Origin: Branchiostoma floridae
Taxonomy: Eukaryota > Chordata > Leptocardii > Amphioxiformes > Branchiostomatidae
Assembly (NCBI RefSeq): GCF_000003815.2
Contig: NC_049981.1
Span: 10,166,033 to 10,230,032, forward strand
Direction of reading: 5' to 3'
DNA: 64,000 bases
In this document: positions 12,105 to 24,487 of the stretch, one piece after another
How positions within the stretch are numbered: position 1 is the stretch's first letter
How the letters are laid out: every line of letters starts with the position of its first letter
Translations under genes and position numbers: made by a program
The notes under the pieces: model-generated
Databases searched by the model: none
What the model was told of the DNA's origin: nothing
Seen by the model: only the letters and a program-made list of their open reading frames with translations

Positions 12105-13566
12105 TCTGTATATGTGGAGGCTAGGTGCTGTAAACTAGTCGTGGATTCCCATGTTTTACCGGATGTGTTTTTCTTTAACCTGTACAGTCTTGTTGAATGG
12201 ATAGGTGCGTTTGGGAAACTATCAGCAGTTTATCAAGGAAGCATTTTATTGCTAACTTCCTTTTCAAAAACAAAATGGCTTTTTGTTTTATCTTCAGACT
12301 GAAGGCACATATAGATGGCCAGACGGAACCAGATTGGCCGGTTGTGACTTCTCCAACTGGGCACCGAACGAACCAAATGAAAACAATGGACAAAACTGTG
12401 TGCAAATGTGGTCCGCATACGACTACAAGTGGGACGACGACTTTTGCCAGTATGAGAAATATTTCATTTGCCAAATAGGTACGTATTCAAAACTAGAAAT
12501 GATCCATGACTGGCCAACGGTGGAATTATGAGAGTTGACTTTATACATTTTCTCATCAGAAAGGCTAAAATCATCGAACAAAGTAACTATGTATCAATGT
12601 ACTTTCTTTAGGCCCTGGAGAGGAAATCAACTTCAAAGAGGATATGGGTAAGTCTTAAACATCAAAACAACCTATGATTCTCACAAAGGCCTGTATTGGC
12701 GACAGTTCTTACTTCTGTCGCATGGTGTATGTGACCAGTTCCGCGATTTTCATCTGAATGGTAGGCTCGTCGCAGACACTAAAAGAACTTCAAAGGTCTA
12801 AGAATGGTCCCAGAAAAGTTGTCGGAAGTAGGCTTGGCCCCAGTCCAGACTTAATCCCATCGTACAAAGCATGAAATAGCGTTTTCCCGGTGCACGATAA
12901 GAAGGTATCAGTAATTTATCCATTACGTACCGAAGACAGCTTGGATACCATTGCGATCAGTCAACGTACAATGAACAGTGGGTATGCAGTCAACACGCAC
13001 GAAACAAAAAATTCAATAATGGTTTTGTCCCGCGCTGGTCCCACCAAATCCGACGTAATTTGAATGCATTGTAAACTATGATCATGTAAATTGGATTTTA
13101 CAACTGGATGTTGAAATTGTGTATTTTTTTTCTCTAATTTCCGTGAGATAGTAAGGTGTTTCACCAAAAATATTACGTGTTTGTTAGCGTGGTTATGTTT
13201 GTGGTTGAACACCTTAACCCAAGAAGCTATTTTTGTATTCAGATTTATCATTTGGGTAGCAAGATGGCCCCGCTGGTCATTTGAAGCACACGACAGCGTA
13301 GTAATGTATATACAAACGATGCATACTTTATCTGCTATATGGCTAGATTTACAAAATATTTTGAAAAACTTGCCTTAGACTTGCCTTAGCTTAAATGTGT
13401 AACATGGCATCATTTCAATGCCATCTCTTACCATATCATGCATGCAATATACTTCAAATACTTCAATTATGTTTGTGACAGTCATCGTTGTTTAAAAGCA
13501 TTAAATGAAGAACATCAACAAGAGCGCTTGGATTCCTGTCAGCCACATATGTCCTTATCGTAAGTT

Positions 13567-13650
13567 ATGATATATGATATGATATGATATGATATGATAT
13601 GATATGATATGACATGACATGACATGACATGATATGATATATGATATGAT
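13567..13650. repeat. pentanucleotide microsatellite (gatat/gacat)n
   Basis: About 16 units of atgat/acatg directly upstream of the G2 kringle acceptor (13689). A shorter cluster is at 14512-14545. The array is only about 40 bp from the splice site. Confidence 0.9.
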
Positions 13651-14097
13651 ACATGCTCTTGAGTTCCATGCGTGTTTTCCATCTACCAGAATCGTGCCAG
13701 GTTGGAGACGGGGCGTCCTACCGAGGAACAGTCTCTGTGACTGAAACAGGCAAGACGTGTCAGCGCTGGGACAGTCAGACACCACATAGACACGACAGGA
13801 CACCCCGTAACTATCCTGCAGGTGGACTGGTAGAGAACTACTGCCGGAATCCGGACGGGGAATCCGGCGTTTGGTGCTACACAACGGATCCCAACGACAG
13901 ATGGGACTATTGTGACGTGCCAATCTGTGACGGTAAGACCTGAATCTGTAAGCTTACATGTTACCTACTGTTTGTTTCTTCTTTGTCAATGCTTTTCTTT
14001 CATGTACATGTACCTGTCCTGATCTTACTTCTGACATCATTGGGAGTAACATTGGTAGATTCGGACACTTCCAACCATGGGGAAGCTAAGTGGTAAA

Positions 14098-14193
14098 ATG
14101 ACAACGATGGACAAGCCTTTATGCACATGGAATGCGACTACAAGTGAGACGGCGACTTTTGCCAGTGCCAGAAATATTCCATTTGTCAAATAG
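14098..14193 (+). pseudogene. dead duplicate of CTLD second exon in G2
   Basis: Resembles the 3' half of the exon at 12298-12478, including the acaatggacaa region, the gac-tac-aag stretch and the caaatag/gtacg donor. It has an in-frame TGA in place of the conserved Trp and a 5' part that no longer matches. With its following intron and linker exon (14337-14372) it repeats the block 12298-12960. Confidence 0.7.
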
Positions 14194-16398
14194 GTACGTA
14201 TTCAAAAGTAGCAATGGTCCATGATTGGCCAACGATAGAATTGTGAGAGTTGACGTTATTTATTTTCTTATCAGAAAGGCTAATTTCCTCATCAATCAAC
14301 GAACAAAGTAACTGTGTATCAATGTATTTTCTTTAGGCCCTGTACAGACAAGCAACTTCATCGAGAATATGGGTAAGTTTTGAACATATGATTGTCACCT
14401 CCGTGAAAACGGGAATATTGTAATCAGTTGCTTTATTCAGATTATTTCTGTCTCCTGGTTTATGTAAGCAGTTCCGTAACTGACATTGGAATGCTCGCCT
14501 CTTATCCGATGATATTGATATGGTATGGTATGATATGATATGGTTATATCAATGCTCCCATGAAGGTTGTAGGAACTAGGCTTGGTCCCGGTCCAGACTT
14601 TATCCCACCGTACATAGCAATTGCGTTTGTCCGGGTACACGATAGGTACGTCTCAGAATTTTATCCATACACCCCCTACGCAGTAGCTAACTTCTCCTTT
14701 CAATGATATGAAAAAAATAGAATATAGATCTCTTGTCTTCCTATAGCCTGTCGCAAACCCCTTGGTATGGAGTCTGGTGCCATATCTGATCAGAGCATCG
14801 CGGCGTCCGGTTACTATAAGAACTACGCTGGGGACCTCGGTCACGCTCCCTTCCGTGGTCGGTTAAATGTACGTGGTGGTCAAGGCGCCTGGGTAGGCCG
14901 TGGCAGTGCGATATGGCTTCAGGTAGGTATAAAATAATCAACCCTTGATGACACGATGAAAGTATAGCGTCGTTGACTTTCGGAAGGTCAACTATGCATA
15001 CAAACAAGTAGAAAAATGAATTAACGGTACAAATAAATGATATGGATAAATCAACGTGTTGAGATTTATGTGTCATTTACATTACTGGTTCCAAAGTCTA
15101 TAGAAAGTTTTTTTCATTATATTTACCTCATTGCATGCACACAGCCAGACATATATCACCATAAGATAACTTAACCGAATTTATTGTATCGAAATATCTT
15201 AACACTATGCATTCGAACATCGAAATCATTGATGATCTGGGTTTAATCCCCACCTTCTTTGATGTATTTTGTATGGACCTTCATGGATTTGGAGCAATTG
15301 GTTTACGTCAATGTATGAGTAGACTTGATTTGTGTGGACCAATATAATTTTGCTTAATGTTTGTCATCGAAACATTTAATCTTGCATCTAATGTATATTC
15401 TATCATAAATAACATAAAAAATAATTATTCTCTTTCAGGTGGAATTGGGAGGAATAAAACACATCACTGGCACCATCACTCAGGGTCGCCACTGCATGGA
15501 ATTATGCCCAATGGGTGACATCCTACAAACTACAGCACAGTACAGATGCAACACGTTGGACGACATATGCAGGCGATGGCTCAGATAAGGTTTCTAACAT
15601 AGATTTCATCTCATTCCTATTGCTTTGTGAATCAAACAAAACATTAGGAAAGGAACGTGAAACACTGCTTCTGTTTTTTGCAAAAGTAAAAAAAAAGAGT
15701 GATTGTAATGGAAATTGTATTCTTAGCATATAAGATCAATTCCCACAATTGAAAATGACATATGTCCGAAATTTAAATCTGCAACATCATACATATGGAC
15801 AAATGATGCGGCTTTATGAATATTAATATCTAGATGGTAACATCATTTATCATCACGTGTAAAAATTAGGCCTTTCTTTTCATCATTAATGCTTGTGAAA
15901 ATAATTTGACTTTTAACTATGAACCACGTAATTTGGGCTTAGACCATTATAGATTTAAACTTGATTACAGAACAATTACAACAGTGCCAGTTGATGGGAA
16001 ATGACGCTATCTACATGTATTTACCTTCCAGATCTTTCCAGGCAACACGGACATGCGCACCCCTGTAACAAACATGCTTTGTGAACCCATCGAGGCCCGG
16101 TATGTGCGTTTTCTTCCCCAGACTTGGCATGACGACGCGTCAATGAGGGTGGAGATCCTGGGCTGCAGCACATACAGTAGGTTTCCTATAAAAAGAAAAC
16201 ATGTCAAAGCACAGTACAGATAAGTACTTTACCTGTATCCGGCAGTCCACCGGGAAAGATTGTAGCTTCAACGCCCGGCCGGGTCTACAATTCTTCTACA
16301 GGCATCGGTGCGACTGTAGCCGTAGCATTAGCGGGCAACGTCTCGTTTCAAGGACATGAAAAAGAAATTATTTAGATATAGCCGTCTTGTCTTCCCAG

Positions 16399-16446
16399 CC
16401 TGTCGCAACCCTCTTGGTATGGAGTCTGGTGCCATATCTGATGAGA
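16399..16446 (+). pseudogene. truncated FA58C first-exon fragment
   Basis: The first ~48 bases of the FA58C exon (cctgtcgcaacc to atctgatgagag), with its own acceptor, then breaks off into intron sequence also found near 14630 (acacgata...tctcagaat). It lies between the two complete FA58C domains of G2 and is a footprint of their tandem duplication. Confidence 0.75.
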
Positions 16447-17802
16447 GGACACGATAGGGATGTCTCAGAATATTATCCACGGTTACCGGTGGAAAGGTGA
16501 TCGTAGCAGCAGCAGGCAACTTCTCGTTTCAATGATATGAAGAAAAAAATGAATATAGATCTCTTGTCTTCCTATAGCCTGTCGCAAGCCTCTCGGTATG
16601 GAGTCTGGTGCCATATCTGATCAGAGCATCGCGGCGTCCGGTTACTATAAGAACTACGCTGGGGACCTCGGTCACGCTCCCTTCCGTGGTCGGTTAAATG
16701 TACGTGGTGGTCAAGGCGCCTGGGTAGGCCGTGGCAGTGCGATATGGCTTCAGGTAAGCATGGAATTATAGAAGCGACCTTTCTTGACACAATTAAAGTA
16801 CAGAGGCTTTCGGAGGGTCTACTAAAATCTGCAGTACGTAGGAGACCTGAAATCTAACCAATTCAAGGCCTCGTACATACCCACATACTGAACATAAATT
16901 TCGATCCGTGCAGGCCTTCTTGATTTATGTTATCCACCTATCATACATACTGGCACACGTGACAAACGCTACTGAAAACATAACCTTCCTGGCGAAGGTA
17001 ATACCAAAATGATTATCATTATCTTTCAGGTGGATTTAGGAGAGATAAAAGACGTCACTGGCATCATCACTCAGGGTCGCCACTGGAGTTATGCCCAATG
17101 GGTGACCTCCTACAAACTACAGTACAGTACAGATGCAACACGTTGGACGACATATTCAGACAGCGATGGCTCAGATAAAGTTATATCATATTTCCTATCA
17201 TTCCTTTTGATTTGTCAATCAAAATATCAGGAAGGAACATAAAGCACTGAATTTGGCATGGAAGCTACTCTGTGTTGGTACAACCCATGTTGGAGTTTAA
17301 CACGAGCAAACTGTCATTCAACACGAGCAAATTGCTTACCTCGAATTTTCGGTCGCACATCCGTCGACCTTCTTCAGCAGTGGTGATTCAATTACTCTGA
17401 GCACATGACCTAGGGACACTTGACTCGAGTAAAGGATCGAAGTTGTGTGGCAAGCATTGGTTTTGTTTTGCGAAATTTGGAAAAAAATGATAGGATGTAA
17501 GTTGTGCACATAGTTGTACACATTAAGATCCCATTCGAAATTTTCCTATATTTTGGGTCTGGAAGATCATAACGTTACATGTGAACTATAAATCATAGAA
17601 GAAGGAGAACATTATGAATGTTCATATTCAAATGGTTATGCAACATCATTTATCATCAGGTGTACACATTTGCATCGTTCCTGTTTGCCATAGAGTACAA
17701 TGTATTTGATAGATACAAAGTATCAGATAAGTGACTTGATGAAAGGTTATTCAGAAAACAATTCACCTGGTGCCAAGTGACGGGAATAAGCTCCTCCACA
17801 GT

Positions 17803-17999
17803 TCCGAGTGCGCATGCGCGACGGCAGGAGTTGTAGGTAATATGTCAAAAGTGAAGACCCCCGACTTCCTAAACAATCCTCGTATCGACCATTGTCCCGA
17901 TTTACATAACAATATCTAGACGTGTTTTGCTTATGTCTCAAGGGCCTTCACCTTTGACATATTTCCCATAATTCCTGTCGTCGCGCATGCGTACTCGGA
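17803..17999. mobile_element. short inverted-repeat element (MITE) in G2 FA58C-b intron
   Basis: About 197 bp with imperfect ~55-bp inverted ends containing tccgagtgcgcatgcgcgac at the left and its inverse near 17980-17999. The arms extend through an atatgtcaaa stretch. No target duplication is clear and there is no coding content. Confidence 0.6.
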
Positions 18000-18226
18000 C
18001 GTGTGAACGATCTTACTGAAGCTATCTGTTTGCCTTCCAGGTCTTTCCAGGCAACACGGACATGCGCACCCCTGTAACTAACATGCTTTGTGAACCCATC
18101 GAGGCCCGGTACGTGCGTTTTCTTCCCCAGACTTTTCATGGTGACACGTCAATGAGGGTGGAAATTCTTGGCTGCAGGAAATACAGTATGTTTCAGTTGA
18201 CATTGTTATGTTCTATTGTACAGTAA

Positions 18227-18989
18227 GAGTCGGACTCACTGACTTTATTGCGCTATAAGACTCTAATATCATAACGACAATAATTCTTCTTTTTTTTCAC
18301 TCACAACGTCTACAACCAATATGGAGGGTTAGACCGAATGTTTTCGTACATTAACAGAGTTGGACAGAACGCAGACATTTCCTCTTCCTGTTCTTTGATA
18401 GATCTATCTCATAACCCTGCCCACTCTGTTATAACGTAGACATTCAGAATTAAAGCATAAAAAGGTAGACATCTGACAAACTTGCTACTTTCCCATTGGT
18501 CGCGATCGTGTAGCTAATTGCCATACTGTAATTGTTCGAAATGCTGATTGTGATAGACAATCATGATCGGTCTATTTGCCAAATCTTGTATCAAAAAAGG
18601 TACATTGCATTATTATGTATTTTTGGTCACCGTCTCTGTTTGATGAAATCAACGTGGTGAAACTCATCCTTCAAGTTGGATTAATCTTTGTTTTTGTTGT
18701 TGTTGTTGTTTAGGTTGACGCAGTGGTTAAGCACTACGCATCCGGGTCCTCATGGTGCCCATGACTCCTGACGTTACAGTGATCATTACACATGAAAACT
18801 TTCTAAGAAGTAAATGGTTCAATATCTAATTAATGTTGTGTCTATTCCCACCATGTTTGTATGTCGAATCATGCTCAGACAAGGGAGAATATTTTCAAAA
18901 GTGCGATTTCTGTTTGCCGTATTCACAGACACGCACACGCGCACACACACAAACACACACACATACACACACACACACACAAACACACA

Positions 18990-19037
<48 letters not shown>

Positions 19038-20904
19038 CACAATGTACACACCAAAACCAATTCCTCTGTTTCTCATGTTGGTAATAGTACACCTGTAATC
19101 TTTATATCTGCAGAAGTTGAAGGAAAATACAGCTATGGTATCTGTTGGCACACTTGCTTCTTCAAATGTGATACCTCGTTGCGTATGTAAGGCGTTTTGG
19201 TACACTTGCTGGGGAGAAGGGGGGCTTAAAACTAAGGAGCAAGGGATCTTTGGTCTTCGACATGCTGAATCATGTTCCTTGTTTTAGTCCTCAAAAGATC
19301 AGTTATGTAGGAGGAACTGGCCCTACATTTTTACATCTACATTTTTTAAAGAACGTTAAGAAACTTGAGAAATTCGTATTCGTCAGCCACAGGGCCACGG
19401 GAAGGGAAACATTTTCATCCTCCTCAAAGTCATCTGTCCCATTGTTCTCTTTCACCGTTGAATAATCTTGGAAGACAAAACAAGGGAAGAAGAGGGCTGA
19501 CAGCTTATATATGATATTCTATATTGTAATAAAAGAATGCATTTTCCTATAATTCGCATACATTTCCTTTATCTTTTATTGGATATTTCCTTAACGATGA
19601 GGACGAATGCAGGGTCATATGAAACAAACAAACCTGGGGAAGACTGCCTCTAAGACATCTTGTTACCAATATGCGGACAACAAAACAGCGCAAGGACGGG
19701 TGTCAAATAACCATTGTACTACATAAATACATCACTAACTGTGCCAAAACTTAAAGTACATATTCTCAAGTTTCCAACTATCCACAAAGCAGTATAATCA
19801 ATTGAAACACAGGCACCGCCAAGGTTAAGGGTCCGTTTCACACAAAGGCAGGGAACAAAGTAGGGAACATTGAATTTAAGGTTTCTGTGGAAACATCATA
19901 CAGTACAATTGGGAACTAAATGGGAATTTAGATTTCAGACAGACAAGCTTCAGAGAAGCGGCAAGAAGAAATACAAGACATTACACTCAGCTTAATTTGG
20001 TTACTTGGGCTTAAGTGACTGCTCGTGAATCTTTGCATTGAAGTACTGTGTTTTGTGTTTAAAAGTACAAGGAAATATCCTAATCTGTGTGAGTATATTT
20101 GGTAAATATCTAAGCATTTCAAGTGAACAAGGTAAATTAGTCAGCTAATCTGTAATCGAGTAACTGCTAATATGTATAAATTATAATTATGACAAGTTGG
20201 ACCTAGTATATTATCATTAAATATGAGCATGATCCGTACTCATACTATCGATAGTTTTGATTCCCTAAAATAGATAAACTCGGCACAAAAAGTTTCGCAT
20301 ATCAAGTTTGCTTGATCATATTTCTGATGTTTCTGCATCAATTTCAATTTATTATATATCAATTGAAAGGAAAATCTATATTTCTATGTTTTCCAATATA
20401 GGACTGAAACACATGTAACATATGTAGTTTGTGGCAGATGGAATTAGCAGAATTACGCAAATAAGTGCATAATTAATGCTAAAGTGTCCTAATTATTCTT
20501 AGAACATGTAATATATGAAAGATGTAGTACGTTTCATTCATCTGCGTTGCAAAGAGGGACTAGTCATTGGATGGATCTGGCGTGTTTCTTCTAATGTAAA
20601 ATATTAGCACGTCTGGGTTTTGTAAACTAACATGTTCTTGATTGACATTTGCCGCTAATTTGTTGTTTGTGGAAGCCATGTAACTGGCACTAACACAACA
20701 ATAGGAAAGCATGTGCAGTAAAATTAGATTTAGCGTTCCTACGGTTACGAGTATCATAAGTGTATTGTCACTGTTGGGGCTTTACGTAGTTGGTTAGGGC
20801 GAGGTTCGAGGACTTAGCCCCATGATTACTTAGCCCCTGTATGTCTCGTGGATCAGGATTTGGTGAGATATACCGGGTTAGTGGAGGACGTCAACTAATC
20901 AAAG
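18227..20904. other. G2-G3 intergenic region
   Basis: No coding exon recognised. It holds a CA microsatellite and AT-rich sequence. From about 20521 it becomes homologous to the flank upstream of G4 (from about 35886), marking the start of the duplicated unit. Long frames across the CA tract are artefacts. Confidence 0.6.
18931..19040. repeat. (CA)n microsatellite
   Basis: About 110 bp of interrupted CA repeat with aaac interruptions. Confidence 0.95.
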
Positions 20905-23900
20905 ATGGGTGAGAAGAACCGCATCCAAACCCTGTTGTTGTTGGTTTACTTTCTTTGGCTGGGCAGGGGAGACTCTGCTCTGACAAAGCAGCAAGCTGAG
21001 CATCTTAAAAGTAAGTACTATATATACAACCTTCTCTCTATCTCTATCTCTCTCTGTGCAACGCTCCTTAAACTGCAAAAGATTTCCAGTTGGAACAAAT
21101 GAATGGTAAGAAGTAAGCAATAAACCATGAGTTCGCGAATCCTGACTGCTGTCGCTTATACCCCCCTCACATTAGGCGCGATTCGATCGGACGACGAGTT
21201 TGCGAGCTCTAAATTACGAGGAGGCATGACCCTGATGCAGACGAATAAATTGCAGAGTTCCTCCTTCCCGGCAGGGTCATGCCTCCTCTTAATTTAGAGC
21301 TCGCAGACTCGTCGTTCGATCGAATCGCGCCTAATGTGAGGGGGGTATTACCCGACGTGCACGCTACTTGATAGGGTCTCAGTCTTTAGAAATGGACAGT
21401 AAGGACTGGTCTACTGTTCTGGTATACAATTAACATGCAAGTACAGTAACTGAACATAGCAGCTATCTTCTCTGTCACAACCAGTAGTAGAATAGCTCTT
21501 CAGTGAGTGGACAGAGATCACTTTCAATGTAAAAAAAAAGTAACCCTACTTTTTGCAGTGACCTCTGAACGCCAACCAATCATACTGTTAACATATGTTA
21601 CTTTTATATTCCATTGTGTTTCGCATTATGGCTGCATGCTTCATATTTGTATTTGTATCATTGATACACTTTGAACGTGTGACAAAATATCGTCGCCCGT
21701 ACTGGCATGAGAAAGCGACAAAGTTTGGATTATTTATTATGAAATAACTATACTGGGGAATTTTCATTTGCATGCCAGGTAGAATTGAAGCGGTGAAAAC
21801 AAGGGTCGACGCGGTAAAGCTCAAAGTGACCCAAACCTCTCTAACTCTGAACACCATGGCCGAGACAGGGTTTCCTCAGCCAACCCAATCACCAGGTAAG
21901 CCACAATTCCAAGTTTGTGGTAACAAAACAAACATTGATTTAGGTTTCGTCCATGGATGCCGCCATGTTTACGCCGCCATGTTTGTTTCCAAAGTTGTCA
22001 CTGTTTTAATGGTAGTATCTTGACAAATGCTATGAAATGTCTGCCCCTATCCTTAGCATCGTTAGCACTCAAAAACAGTAAATGACTCAGATAACTCTAT
22101 TTCCATTTCTTAATGTTGGTTAAATAGATCACTATCAACCAGTACTGCAACACATCGAATGTGTATTTTACACATATCGTCTCTATCCACTATACTAGTA
22201 GCTGCCATATTTCATTGACATACGGTCAGTGATGTCAACATAAGATTTTATTCCATGAGCAGATATCAACATCGCAAAAGGAAAGGACGCGTTCCAATCA
22301 AGCACCATGTGGGGTATGGCTGCCAGCCTTGCTGTAGATGGGAACACCGACGGTGACTACTTCCAGAATTCCTGCACACACACCGAGCAATGGGTGCGCG
22401 GTCCCGCCTGGTGGGTGGATCTTGGACAATCGTACACCATTGGCAGGTACGAGCAGGACTGGATAACGATTATCTTTATTAGCATGAATATTCATCTGAG
22501 TTGGTAAATTACATTATGAGAAATTATTTAATATAAACTGTTCTCCAACAACTCAAGGAAGTACTACACTCATCAGAATTTTCGAAGGAATCTATTGGTA
22601 TTATTCAGTGATTTGACCCGTGTGATACAGACACTTCAATTTTTTCCCACGCGTGATGTCAGCACTGGGTCAAAGTTCGTTGGAAGTCGGTATTGACCCC
22701 CCTCCACGGTTGATGAAGGGCGGTACCGGTGAGTGTAATTCCCTGAATTGGAGAGCAATTCATTTTGTCATTGTACTTCGATAATATCCATTACTGTCAA
22801 TGACTATAACCAACACTTCCAAAACATCTACAACAGCCTTCTTCAGAATCGAATGACCCATAACGTAGCTCACGTGATCGTGCGAAAATGTAATTACTCT
22901 TCGCAGGATGGGTGGGTTGGTCACAGTTTAGATTTTTACAATGTTCATCGCCAAGGAAGATGGAAATCCATGCTTATCTACATTATTGTTGATATTACTA
23001 GTTATCTAAGTGAAACGAAGATTTTATAATAAATTGGTGTTCGTGTGTTTGTAACCATAGGTTCTGTCCTCACGTCCGCTATTGGCATTTGGGTGATAGG
23101 CACGTCGACACGTAACATGAAGTTTGAGTCAAGCAGTGGTCAGAGGCAGAAAGTGGCAGGTCAGAGTTGGTAGAATTACACATAAATCAAACATGACAGA
23201 GAGTCCATCCACGGAAGAGGCTTCTAATTCATTACCAGGTATTGGTAATAATCTGTCTACCTGTTTGTGCGTTCACAGCTCACATAAATGTTGTATATGC
23301 TAGCTTTGTAGTTGCGTGTACAGTTTTTTTTTTAATGCCGCCCTATAGTAGATGGCCTTAAAACTGCAGATTGCTTTGCTATCATTGTCTACAGGGTGGT
23401 CATCTTCAACCGCCAAGACTATGGTCCGGACCGCCTCAACCCCTTCAACATCCACATCGGAGACTCTAACCAGATCACCTCGAATCCCCAGTGTGGTGGC
23501 GATCATGAGATAGACGTGAACCAGCCGTCCATTTCCGTTTCCTGTCAGGGGATGACGGGACGGTACGTCGGCGTTCGTCTTCCTGGAGACTACAGAATCA
23601 TGACCCTGTGCGAGGTCCAAGTCTTTTCAGGTGGAACTCAACGATATTTTACGTTATTTAGTTGTTAGATTAAACAGATAAACACAAGTACCGTCAACTT
23701 ATTTATTTTTGGTGAGCTTTTTTCAGAAATACTGACCCACTCTCATTTCTCACCAGACTTCTGATGATAAATCTTTCCTCATGATCACGTGCTTGTGTTC
23801 CAAGAATCTGGTATTAAAACACTGTGTACGTAGCGTCATGCGTGGCGTCGTGTAAAGTGTCTGTCCAAAGGGCACAACGTCGGGGGCACGGCGAGTATCG

Positions 23901-24445
23901 AACTCGGGACCTCTAGATTCCGAGCCGAACGTTCGACCAGTTACAGTTGTTTTGTTTTACAAGGTGTTTGTATCGACATTGTAAAACCAAATATCGAAAC
24001 TTCAGAATATTTATCTAAAAGGCCTATGAAGGTGAAATTCAACACAAAAATTGAGAACATTTCACTTGTTATCATTTTTAAACAGGCGTATTGCCTAGTG
24101 CGGAGCTCAACACCACTCCAACGCCAGCACCCGGTAAGGCTCATCACCGCTTTGTTGCAAGATGGTTGTATCTACATCTTAAAACGAAACATAGAAGCTA
24201 TAATTTCTAATAGTTAACACAAATATAGTAAGAATGTTACTACTTATCTTTTTTGGACAAATGTATATATTTCCTATGATAGATGTCAACAGCATGTCCA
24301 GAACAAGAGTTATCAAAAATGGAAGTTTTGCTGCAGTACCGTAGAAAGCTGCTTGGGGGGCATTATCGTATTTGACCCCTAATCTCCTATCAAATATTAT
24401 CACCATCCATCCGAGGCTTCTCGAGTTATGCTAATTAACAAACTC

Positions 24446-24487
<42 letters not shown>

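Larger units (their letters stand above)
8385..18226 (+). pseudogene. G2: FLD / CTLD / kringle / double FA58C gene, probably broken
   Basis: Exons: 8385-8496 signal peptide (hydrophobic core, likely cleavage after GDSA); 9012-9134 coiled coil; 9286-9469 and 10067-10298 FLD; 11677-11890 and 12298-12478 CTLD (EPN, WDD); 12612-12647 linker; 13690-13932 kringle; 14337-14372 linker; 14747-14922, 15439-15589 and 16032-16176 FA58C-a; 16578-16753, 17030-17179 and 18041 on FA58C-b. Reading through the last donor gives TAA at 18224. There is no PAN exon. Three frame breaks are visible against paralogues: a 4-base deletion near 10165 (exon 232 nt against 236), a 5-base insertion near 11778 and a 4-base insertion near 15495. 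They do not restore the frame together. Domain conservation on both sides of each break suggests recent decay or assembly indels. The kringle shows PDGE, closest to a lysine-binding D-x-D/E. Confidence 0.7.

Noticed and set aside
18819-19205. 128-aa frame and its opposite-strand partners rich in Cys/Val or His/Thr
   Set aside because: Translation of the CA microsatellite; no domain or splice context.
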